From: Symbiodinium natans
Taxonomy: Eukaryota; Sar; Dinophyceae; Suessiales; Symbiodiniaceae
Assembly: GCA_905221605.1 (NCBI GenBank)
Contig: CAJNDS010000001.1
Span: 906,525-970,524 of the forward strand
Reading direction: 5' to 3'
DNA length: 64,000 bases
In this document: positions 13,101 to 25,100 of the stretch, one piece after another
Layout: each line of letters begins with the position of its first letter
How positions within the stretch are numbered: position 1 is the stretch's first letter
The notes under the pieces: generated by a model
The model's database searches: none
What the model saw: only the letters and a program-made list of their open reading frames with translations
What the model was told of the DNA's origin: nothing
Program-made: the position numbers and the translations under genes

Positions 13101-16100
13101 GCCGCTTAGCTACGGAAATGTGCTTAGGGTTTAGGGTTTATGGGGTTTAGGGTTTATGGGGTTTAGGGGGCGTTTGCGCCCTGAGTCGCTATAACACCCA
13201 AAATCCCATCCTAAGTCGAAGACCCCTAACCCTACACCTTGAAACCCCACACCCTCAACAAACCCCAAATCAGGGTTTAAGGTTTAGGGCTTAGGGCTTA
13301 GGGTTGAGCTCTTCCAAACAACCCCGCAGGTCCATAATCGCCACATCGCCATTCCGATCGAAGTTCCGGAACGCAACCTGAATCAGGTGTATGGCAAACC
13401 GAGCCCCACCAACACGCCTCAAACCCCACACCAAAGACCCTAAACCCTAAAGCCTAAACCCTGAACCCAAAAAGCCGCACGTAACCCCCCGAAGCCGCAC
13501 CCTCGACCCGAATGCCCCGGAAGCCCAAACCAACACAAAACCTGATCGCACCCACAATGAGCGACTCCAAAGAATCAACGTTAATGCCGGTTTGATGTGT
13601 AGGGTGCAGGGCTTAGGGCTTCGGGTTTCGGGTTTAGGGCTGGTTTAGGGTTTAGGGTATGGGGTTTGGGGTTTGGGGTTTGGGGTTTGGGGTTTGGGGT
13701 TTAGGGTTTAGGGTTTAGGGTTTACGGTTGGTTAGGGTTTAGGGTTTCGGGTTGGGATGCTCCCCCCTTATACAAACAGTCATGAAACAGGAATATTATA
13801 CTATAGGGGTACGATAAGCCCGATTAAGGACTGTTCGTACAGGGGGGGAACATCCCACGTGTGAACTCTGGAACTCTAGAGGTTGTACTTTGGACCAGGT
13901 TGTACTCTTGGGTTTTGGAGACTCTGTTTAAAGATCTTTGAGGTAGTGCAAGGGCGTATAGTAGGAGTAGGGGGAAACCTTTAGGAGTACAACCTTCGGG
14001 GGGGCCGCGAGTCTTCATCCCTGGAAAACCCTAAACCTTAAACCCTAAACCCGAAACCCTAAGCCCTAAACCCGAAACCCGAAACCCTAAACCCGAAACC
14101 CTAAGCCCTAAACCCGAAACCCGAAACCCCAAACCCTTTCTGCGCCTCGGCAAGGATGGTCTGCATGTCAGTGTCATACCTTTCGGCTCAGGGAGGCTTC
14201 TCAGAGGGCTTGGGGGGTTTAGGGTTTAGGGTTTAGGGTTTAGGGGTTTAGGGGTTTAGGGGTTTAGGGTTTGGGGATTAAGGTACCCTTTATACAAGAA
14301 GCAGGCGAATCTAGGGTTGAGGCTCAGAGTCTCAGAGCTAGACTTATGGGGGGGACGAAAGGGGGGGGAGGGGGGAGGGCGGGAAGCCGGGGGGGGGGGA
14401 GGGGGGAGGGGCTTTTGGACTGGCAGGCCTGAACCATCCCCCCCAAAAACATAAGGCTCTCAAAAAGAAGACCCTGAACCCAAAAGGCCAATCCATGAGC
14501 CTCGCAGCCCTTAGGCCCTAAAGACAAAACCACATCGCGCCCCCAAGTAAAGGAACCCTCAAGCCAATCATTACCCTACAGACTCAACCCTCATACCCTA
14601 AGACCCTAAGTCCTATAACTACCCTAAACCCCAAACCGTAACCCCTAAACCTCATACCCTAAGACCCCAAGTCCTACAACAAGCGGCAGATGGTAGGAAC
14701 CGGGTGGGGGGTTAGGGTTTAGGGCTCATACTTCCAGAGGGTGTGTATGTTGTTGAGGGTTTTAGGGTCTAGGGGAGTCTACTAGAGTTGGGCACAACAA
14801 GCCTAAGCCACATACTTTCAGACGGGGTATACATAGAAACCCTAAAGCAAGGCCCTAGAGTAATTAAGCTAGCAAGAATGAACGCGCTCCCACTCTGGTC
14901 AGAAGGGTCTCAGGTTTAGGGTGTAGGGGCTCAGGGCTTAGAAACCCTAAACCCTAAACCCTAAACCCTTAACCCTTAAACCCTAATTTATGTAGGAAGC
15001 TAACCAAGGAAATAAGGGCCCACTCTAGGTCCTTCCCTCAGGATTCATGTACCTGTGTAGTACATACCTGGGCCCACACCCTACTATATGCGAACCCCTC
15101 CAAGGCCCAAGAATATACTAATAAACCTAAACCCCAAATCCCAAACCCCAAACCACTAACCCTAAGCCCTAAACCTATTTCTCTTACAAGTACATTGGAC
15201 CCTCAGACCTAGTGAACCAGGGGCCAAGGGGCAGCTCAAATCCATCTGCAACCCGCGGCAGATCGCCCGCGAACGTGTTGCCCGTGTGCGCGCTGATCAC
15301 CGCCTTGTACCTGTCATCGTTGACCCTGAACCCTGAACCCTAAACCCTAAACCCTGAACCATAAACCCTAAACCCTAAACCCTAAACCCTAAAACCCTAA
15401 ACCCTACACCCTATTCGCCCTAAACCCTAAACCCTAGTCGCCCTGAACACTAAACCCTTTTTCGCCCTGAACCCCAAACCCTGTTTTAGGGTCATCGGGT
15501 TTAGGGATTAATGTCCTAAGGTTTGGGATTTAGGACATCACCGCCTGAACCTGTCATCTTAGACTTCCACTCACCATTGGTTTTTGGACTTGCAATATAA
15601 CATATACATCTATATGTATATTACACACTTCTACTAGCACAACTCATATTCTGAAAATATTCATATCTGTAATGCTGAAAATCACAAGGTAGAGTCAACA
15701 CAAGCGCTTCAGGAGCTTGAAGGAAGAAAAGGGTTGAGGGCTTTGGCTTGGAAAAAACCAAGCGCAAGCACATCTTGGAATCTTGCGAGGAATCCCGGGG
15801 TAGATTCCTTGCTTGGAGAGTCTGTGCCAAGTTCTGGTACCTCGGCAATGATTAGGCAGTAAAGGAATAGGCTCGGAACCTAACAGCAAGCTAAGCCCTA
15901 AACCCTAAACCCTAAACCCTGGACCCTGAAGTCCTCTGCCCCACAAAGCCCGAAGCCCGAAACCCAAAACACCAAAAAACCCTCCATGTACCTCTATACC
16001 ATATACTTGGGCCTTAATGAGGTTCCATAGTCGTAGCTTTAGGGGCACAAGTACAAGCTATATAGCTGCACGGACCCTTAGGGCTTTAGGGCCTAAGCCC

Positions 16101-19100
16101 TAAACCCCGAACAACCCGCCCTATACTTGGGATGTTCCCCCTTATACTCACAGTCCTCAATAGGTAGTTTTTTTTTTTTTTTTTTTTTGGGGGGGGGGTG
16201 GGGGGGGGTGGGGGACTATAATCCCTTAGTGTAAGGGGGAACATCCCTAAACCCCAAACCCTAAACCCTATACCCTATACCCTAAACCGCAAACCCTAAA
16301 CCCCAAACCCCCTAAACCCCTAAAACCCTAAACCCTAAACCCTAAACCCCTAAACCCCTAAACCCCTAAACCCCTTAACCCCTTAACCCCTAAACCCCTA
16401 AACCCCTAAACCCCTAAACCCCAAAACCCCTAGACCCTAGACCCTAGACCCTAGACCCTAGACCCTCGACCCTAGACCCTAAACCCTAAACCCCAAACCC
16501 CAGCCCTAAACCCTAAACCCTAAACACTCAAAGGGAGAGCCGGCGGTGCATGTAGGTGTCCCCCAGCTGCGACGAGCTCCGCGAGATGTCGTGCGCTTCG
16601 AAGCCTTAAACGCTCCGTTTAGGGTTTAGGGTTAAGGGTTAAGGGTTTAGGGTTTGGGGTTTAGGGTTTAGGGTTACCCTAAACCCTGAGGGTTTGAAAG
16701 GGTCTTGGGCTTTCAGGGTGTAGGGACCTTGGGAGAGCCTCATGCACGTTGGGGGCAAAGGTAGCGTAGCGGTGTGAAACGCTGTGAACTTGGGATGTTC
16801 CCCCTTATACTACCCGCCCTTCATAGGGATTACAATAGGGGGTTACCCAAAACCCTAAACCCTAAACCCTAAACCCTAACACCCCAAACCCTAAACACTA
16901 CTAAGGACTGCTAGTATGAGGGGGAACATCAACCTGTGAACTTTGGGACTCTATGGGGTTGTACCTTGGACGGGAAAAAAGGGTTGTACCCCGGAAGTGT
17001 TGGGGCGCCTGTTAAAGGTCCTTTAAGGTAATATAATTAGGGTTTAGGGTTTAGGGTCTAGGGTCTAGGGTCCGCCGACCCTGGCGGCGTGTTGGATGGT
17101 TTTGAAGGCAACTTTTTCATGGAGGACCGCCCCCCCACCACCCACCCCCCCACCCCCCCCACCCCCCCCACCACCCCCCCACCCCCACACACCACCCCCC
17201 CCCACCCCCTCCCCACTCCCCCCCCCACACAACCCCACACCCCCCCCAACCCCCCCCCACCCCCCACCACACCCCACACCCCAACACCACCACACCCCCA
17301 CCACCCAACCCCACCCACCACCCGCAACAACCACCCACCCCCTACCCCCAAAACAGCCAAGCCAACAAGCTCCCCCAAGCCCACTCCCCCCAAAACAACT
17401 TGCAGAGTTCTCCAGGTCTTGGGTCGGCCGCCTGAGCCGGAGGCTGCTAAATTTAGGGTTGGTTTCGGGTGAGGAGTGTGTTAAGGGGACCTTTAGGGGT
17501 AGAACCTTAGGGGGACGAGTTCCTGGAGACTAAACCCCTCCGCCCCCACAGCCTCAATGCCCTAAGACCGAAAACCCCCACAACCCCCCGCACCCAACAA
17601 ACAACGAATTTAGGGTTTAGGGTTTAGGGTTTAGGGTTTGGGGTTTAGGGTTCCCGAAGCAACTGAGGCAACAGAAAGCAAGTGACAGTGGGAGTTGTTC
17701 AGAATGACGGGTCAAAAACCCCTGAAAAAATGACAATCAGACGAAAGACTCCCAGAAGGGAAGCCCAAACAGCCTAAATAGCCTAAGCAGCTTAAACCCT
17801 TCAACCGTAACCCTAAACCCTAAACCCTAAACCCTAAACCCTAAACCCTAAACCCTAAACCCTAAACCCTAAACCCTAAACTCTCTCCTGAATGGCCCAG
17901 AATGTTGATCAACGCCCTCCCGTGCTCGTGAGGCGCTTTCCAGCGCGAGGTCTGGCTTCCGCGCAGACCAGTGGGTGCCTTCAGAGACGTAGAGGGTTTA
18001 GGGTTTAGGGTTTAGGGTTTAGGGTTTAGGGTTCCGGGTTTAGGGTTTGGGGTTTGGGGTTTGGGGTTTAGTATCACATTTAGGGTTTAGGGTTTAGGGT
18101 TTAGGGTTTAGGCTTTGGGGTTTGGGGTTTAGTGTATCTAGGGGTCTTAGGGGACGTTGAGAGGTTTTTCGGGGGTTTAGGGATGCTTAGGGTTGAGGTT
18201 TCCCCAGTGGCCTCGGAGAGAATTACAAGGGCTCCTAGGGGCGCTATCCTTCGAATTGCTTAAGAAAACCACCAAAAAATTAAGTATTCTTCCTTATTAA
18301 AGGCAATACAGGGATTATTATGTTGTTTTATTCTTTTGGGGGGTTCTTAAGCAAATAGATATTCTTCCTGATTAAGGGTAAAATAGGGAGTATTATTTGT
18401 TTATTCTTTTGGGGTTCTTTAAGCAACTAGTCCTGTCGTGGAGTTGTTGGGGTTCTAGTTCTTCGGCGAGGCCTTGGCACTTAAGAGGTTCATGGTACTT
18501 GTGAACCAAATGGGTGGTTGTCAAAATTATTGTCCTTTTTGGGGGTACCCCAAATAGTAGGTGCTGTATAATCGTAGGGGCCCAAAAAGGGACCATACTT
18601 TTGACAACCACCCAAATATATCTGTGCATATGTATAACCCACTTATAAGCCCCTTAAGTGCCCTAATATGGCTGTAAGTACAGTTATGACTGGTTCATGA
18701 GTACCATGAACCTCCAAGTAGAGGGCCCTCGATGTCGGCTGCCTAACTTCCGAGGTCCGCCCTAAACTGGGGCAGGTGTGGGGCCGCCCCCAAAAAAATT
18801 GGTATGTTGGGATGTTCCCCCTCATACTAGGAGTCCTTCATCGGGAGTATAGTACCCTCGATTCTAATCCCTATTGAGGACTGTTAGTATCAGGACATCC
18901 CTTTATGGCTTCACAAGGTTTTATATAGGGGATTAAGGGACAAAAAAGGCAAACATGTGTTCAAACCCCCTGTAAACTCTAACTTGCATAACAAGGCCAA
19001 GTCGGATAACCCTTGTAGGTTTAGGGTTTAGGGTTTAGGGTTTAGGGTTTAGGGTTTAGGGTTTAGGGTTTAGGGTTTAGGGTTTAGGGTTTAGTGAACC

Positions 19101-22100
19101 TTGGGATGATCCCCCTTATACTACCAGTCCGTAAATGAGTTTACAGTCGGGTGTGCGAGTGTGCAGCTTAAGGACTTCTAGTGTAAGAGGCAACTTGGGA
19201 TTTAGGGTTTAGGGTTTAGGGTTTAGGGTTTAGGGTTTAGGGTTTAGGGTTTAGGGTTTAGGGTTTAGGGTACACTATGCGTAATAAGGGCCCCATGCTT
19301 CGGTTGCCTTTAAAAGAAGGGGCATGGGACCGCCCCAAGGGCCCCCAAGTTTCCGATCTTTCTTTCAGAGATTTCCTTGGGCGGACTCTCTGTACTCCGA
19401 AGATTTAGGGTTTAGGGTTTAGGGTGTAAGGGTTAAGGGTTTAGGGTTTAGGGTTTAGGGTTTAGGGTTTAGGGTTTAGGGTTTAGGGTTTAGAAAGTCA
19501 ACTTCCACAGGATGAGAGAAGCAGAACTCAAGAAGCGCAAGGAACCTGAGATTCGTACAGTAGGTAAGGATCAGAGCATCAATCCTGAAAAGGCCATCCG
19601 CTCAACTGTCACCCTACACCCTAAACCCTAAGCCCTAAGCCCTAAACCCTAAACCCTAGCCCTGAACCCTAAACCCTAAACCCTAAACCCTAACTGTGTC
19701 TTCGAACATCTTCAAGTCCCTTAATGTCCGGCACCCCTAACCATGCACCATAAACCTGAAACCCACAACAACAGTACAGCGAAAACCAAACTTAACTAGT
19801 ACTTCCCTACATCCTAAACAGTACACCTTTTAAAGCCCCAAGACCCCACCCCCCCCCCGCCCCCCCCAACCCCCTAAACCCTAAACCCTAAACCCTAAAC
19901 CCTAAACCCTAAACCCTAAACCCTAAACCCTAAACCCGACAAGCGAGGCGTGAGCACCCCAGAAGAGGAATCCCTTTTTGCAGGCGAAGACCTACAGAGC
20001 CCGGCGAGTCTTTGGCTTTAGAACTTCAGGGCTCAACGGGGTTTAGGGTTTAGGGTTTAGGGCTTAGGGCTTAGGGCTTAGGGCTTAGGGTGTAGGGTTG
20101 GGACCCTGAACCTGAAACCCTAGGGCTAGGTAAACCTTTGCCTTTAAAAACTTTTGTTCTTTGAGTTCTTGAGGTTTCTTGCGTAAGGCTTGACCCCGAA
20201 CCATAAACCCCAAACCCTAAACCTAAACCCTGGGGTTAGGAGATCTTTGGCTTTATAGGGCGTTTAGTTTTTCTTGGTTTAGGTCGGAGGTGGATGAGTC
20301 TCAGAGACAGATTTTAGGGTTTAGGGTTTAGGGCTTAGGCCTTGGGGTTGTTGTAGGACTTAGGGTTTAGCGCTAAGGGCCGTTCAAAAGGTTTAGGGTT
20401 GAGGGCCTAGGGAGGCTCCAGAGCTAGTATAAAACTCTACTTGCGCATAGGGCCTTTTGGTTTTTTTTTCGGGCTTTTGGGGCTTTAGGGTTTTTTTCAG
20501 AGTCTTCAGGGTTTAGGGTTTAGGGTTTAGGGTTTAGGGTTTAGGGTTTGATGTAGGGGCTGCAGGCCTGTTCTTTACATTGCTGAGGAGGGAAGGGCCG
20601 CCTCGAAGCCCTAGACCCGCTAACAGCCTGCCTTGAGATTTACTCTAAGCCCTAAACCCTAAACCCTAAACCCTAAACCCTAAACCCTAAAGCCTAAACC
20701 CTAAACCCTAAACCCTAAACCCTAAACCCCACAAGACCGAGAGCCCTCAATCGTAGAAGCGCCAAATATCTTTAAGGCCGTCAACCACTGAGGCCAAAAA
20801 GCATACCTGTCACTCCCAATCCCCGCAAAAAGGTCACCGCCCCTCAACCTTCAACCCTCAACCCTCAACTCTCAACCCCTAAACCCCTAAACTCCTACAC
20901 TCCAAACCCTAAACCCTAAACCCTCAACCCTCAACCCTCAAACCCTAAACCCTAAACCCTAAACCCACGCACATGCCTGGCCGACTCTCCCGATGGTACA
21001 GGTGTTTCGGTTTTGCTTTCTTTTAGGTTGCGGCACCTTGGTTCTTGTTTAGGGTTTGGGGTTTAGGGTTTAGGGTTTAGGGTTTAGGGTTAGGACCCGG
21101 TTTATAGGGTTTTGTAAGAACCTACAGGCCAGCAGCCATAATTACTCAGAGCTTTATAACCTTGGTTGTCGGCAGTTAGATTGCTTCCTGGGTTTCGGCA
21201 TGTTGGGCGAAAGGAATCTTAAGCCAACAACAGTAGGACCCTATGTTTATATTATGTGGGTTTTTGGGCCCCGAAACCCTAGACCCTAAACCCCAATCCC
21301 TGAACCCTAAACCCATAACCCTAAACCCCTAAACCCTAAACCCTCCAAAAGAGCCGAGGGCCTTGGTGTTGGTCATGAAGAAGCGGCCCGACTTGCGCGC
21401 GGTGGCGCGGCCCGTGATGTAGCGATACTGCTGGGAGCCCTTGTTATCTTCCTGAGCTCGGCTGGGTTTAGGGTTTAGGGTTTGGGGTTTAGGGTTTGGG
21501 GTTTAGGGTTTAGGGTTTAGGGTGTAGGGTTTCAGGCTCAGGGTAAAAAAGACAAAGAGAACACAAGAGATCGTTGAGGAGTGTTGCTGGAAGGCAGTTC
21601 CTTCCACCTCTACAGGGGCAACTGCCACTCATCCGGCTCATCTGCAGCTACTCAGGGTACTTGGTAACCCATTGTAGGGTTTAGGGTTTGAGGTTTAGGG
21701 TTTGGGGGTTAGGGTTTAGGGTTTAGGGTTTAGGGTTTGGGGTTTAGGGTAGTCCATGATAAGTGTTGCAAGAACCCACATATTAACCCCCTTAAGGTAC
21801 CCTCATAGGTCTATCTTAGGTTCAGAAGTACAGTTGCTTCGTAGCCCAGCAACCAAGTATAGAAAAGGGAAAAGGGCACCACTGGGCTACGAAGGTTGTA
21901 ATGTGGTTACTAACCCTAAGCCCTAAGCCCTAAACCCTAAACCCTAAACCCTAAACCCTAAGCCCTAAACCCTAAACCCTAAACCCTAAACCCTAAACCC
22001 TAAACCCTAAACAATTTAATTGGGTTGCTACGTACCACGAACCTCCAAGTAAGTACTGATAGGTGCAGCCCTCCGCCAGAGCGTGTGACAGTCATCCCCG

Positions 22101-25100
22101 AATAGCTCGAAGCACATGTGTCCGCCAAGTGAGGCACAGGGTTTAGGGTTTATAGTTTATAGGGTTTAGGGTTTAGGGTTTAGAGTTTAGGGTTTAGGGT
22201 TTAGGGCTTAGGGCTTCGGGCTTAGGGTTTAGGGTGCTTGCTTGACCACCATTGCGTAGTGCAGCTGTCAAAGCATTCTGCTGCTCCGTCCGTGCAAGAT
22301 GCAACAGTCGCCCAACCGTCATAGTAGCTACTCTAGACCCATCTCATGGTAACTGAAAGCTTAAACACTAAACCCTAAAACCCTAAACCCTAACAAGAGC
22401 TCACTCGGGGGTTCCGAGAACTGTCAAAAAACCCTAGTTGAACAATGTGGGCCCTAAACCCTAAACCCTAAACCCTAAAACCTACTATGATTTAGATCTT
22501 CCTCGAGGGTTTAGGAGCCCAAGACGCATGCAACTCGCAGAGGGGGGCGGGGGGCGGGGGGGGGGGGGCTGGCGAAACCCCAAGCCCTCGCCAAAAGCCC
22601 TCAACAGCCTAAACCCTCAAAATGCCCCTAAGCCCCCAAATCCCACAACTCCCCAAGCTTAAAGCCGTAACCCATCCAAGCCCCAAACCCTTCAACAAAA
22701 CACGTGCCAAGTGAGGGTTGTCCCCCCTTATACCGAATTGGGCACTACAGGGCGGGGCCCCCTAGTTATAAGTAGAGTTATAAGAGCCCTTAATTGGGTT
22801 ATCAGGATCCTAAACTAGGTTATAAGTCCCTTAACGACAGTTAGTATAGTAAGGGGGCCCCTCCTTGTAGGGTTGGTACTCAGCAGGTTGTCCAAATTGA
22901 CCCGAAACAGAATTGGGCACTAGGGTTGGTACCCAAGATTGACCTTCATAACCGTCTGGGCATTAGATTGGACGTGTACACGTGCAAGCAAGGGTTTAGG
23001 GTCTGCTTGGACCAGGGTACGTCGTAATACATTAGAAGTGTAGTTAGACCCCACCTAAAATAAGCCCCTTAAGTACCCTAATAGGGTTATAATTGGGGTA
23101 TAGGTACAAATAGAAGTGGGATACTAAGTACCATGAACCTCCAAGTAGCCCTAAACCGTAAACCCTAAACCCTAAACCCTAAACCCTAAACCCTACCCTG
23201 AATCTCCAAGTAGGGTTTAAGGGGAGGCATGAGAAGCCCGGAGTGATCGGCTGCGCGTATGATCAGGCTCCTTTTCCAGTTGCGACCTCAGAGTTTAAGA
23301 CGTGTGCGCCGATAGCCCTAAACCCTAGACCCCAAACCCTAGACCCTAAACCCTAAACTCTCAAAGTTTAAGACGTGTGCGCCGGTAACCCCAAATCCTA
23401 GACCCTAAACCCTAAACCCTCAGAGTTTAAGACGTGTGCACCGTCAACATGAGCGACGAGAAGCGAACTAAGGAGCTCGGAAGCTGCACCCCTTCCAAGC
23501 TCTGGTTGAAGCAGTCGCCGAAGGTCAAGGTCTGTAGGCCGCTGGGAAGCTGCGCCCCTTCAAAGCTCCGGTTGAAACTATGGCCGAAGGTCAAGGTCTG
23601 TAGGCCGCTGGGAAGCTGCGCCCCTTCCAAGCTCTGGTTGAAATAATGGCCGAAGGTCAAGTTTTGCAAACCGCTGGGAAGATGCACACCTTCCAAACTT
23701 TGGTTGAAGCAGCCGCCAAAGGTCAAAGTGTGTAGGCTGCTGGGAAGCTGCACCCCTTCCAAGCTCTGGTTGAAGAGTTCGCCAAAGGTCAAGGTCTGTA
23801 AGCCGCTGGGAAGCTGCACACGTTCCAAGCTCTGATTGAAGGTGCCGCTGAAGGTCAGGATCTGTAAGCCGCTGGGAAGCTGCACCTCTTCCAAGCTCTG
23901 GTTGAAATTGAAATCATGGCCGAAGGTCAGGGTCTGTAGGCCGCCGGGAAGCTGCACCCCTGCCAAGCTGCGTTTCCAATCACAGCCGAAGGTCAAGGCC
24001 TGCAGGCTGTTGGGCAAATGCACCCCTTCCAAACTGTAAGAGAAACCGAAGGTCAAGGTCTGTAGGCCGCTGGGAAGCTGCACACCTTCCAAGCTCTGGT
24101 TGAAATTTTGGCCGAAGGTTAAAGTCTGTAAGCCACTGGGAAGCTGCACCCCTTCCAAGCTCCGGTTGAAACAGTGGCCGAAGGTCAACGTCTGTAGGCC
24201 GCTGGGAAGCTGCACCCCTGCCAAGCTCTGATTGAAACTGCGGCCGAAAGTCAAGGTCTGTAGGCTGCTGGGAAGCTGCACCCCTGCTGCCAAGCTCTGG
24301 TTGAAGCAGTCGCCGAAGGTCAGGGTCTGTAGGCCGCTGGGGAGCTGCACCCCTTCCAAGCTCCGGTCGAAGTCGTCGCCGAAGGTCAAGGTCTGTAGGC
24401 CGTTGGGAAGCTGCACCGCTTCTAAGCTCTGGTTGAAACCATGGCCGAAAGTCAAGGTCTGTAGGCCGCTGGGAAGCTGCACCTCTTCCAAGCTCTGGTT
24501 GAAGCGTTCGCCGAAGGTCCAGGCCTGCAGGCCGCTGGGAAGCTGCACACCTTCCAAGCTCCGGTTGAAACGGTCGCCGAAGGTCAACGTCTGTAGGCCG
24601 CTGGGAAGCTGCACCCCTGCCAAGCTCCGGTTGAAACTGCGGCCGAAAGTCAAGGTTTGCAAACCGCTGGGAAGCTGCACCCCTGCCAAGCTCTGGTTGA
24701 AGAGTTCGCCAAAGGTCAAGGTCTGTAAGCTGCTGGGAAGCTGCACGCCTTCAAAGCTCTGGTTGAAACAAAAGCCGAATGTCAGGGTCTGTAAACCGCT
24801 GGGAAGCTGCACACCTTCCAAGCTCTGGTTGAAACTATGGCCGAAGGTCAAGGTCTGTAGGCCGCTGGGAAAATGGACCCCTACCAAGATCTGGTTGAAA
24901 TCGCGGCCGAAGGTTAAGGCGACAACGACATCCATGGCATCCGTGTCGTCATTCAACCCTGTCTTTGTTAGTGCTCGTTTTATACTGCGCGCCGCGCAGC
25001 CTGCGCCACATTTCCGCACCACATATGTGAGCTCTTGGTTCTGAGTTTGTTGCAGCAGCGGCTGGTGCAGTTCGAGGAGACGCTCTCCTGAAGTCAGCAC

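Noticed and set aside
13323-13377. EF-hand calcium-binding loop (DRNGDVAIMDLR)
   Set aside because: Glycine at loop position 6 and the acidic residue at position 12 are missing, and the segment fits between two fibrocystin-L motifs in phase. Treated as G8 exon 28.
17058-17533. Overlapping long frames on both strands rich in P, H, T or G, W, V
   Set aside because: They come from a C/A-only tract that lacks stop codons in all frames.
23434-25044. Plus-strand frames with KVKVCRPLGSCTPSKLWLK repeats
   Set aside because: Shadow of the FNIP repeats: the 66-bp unit is open on the reverse strand.
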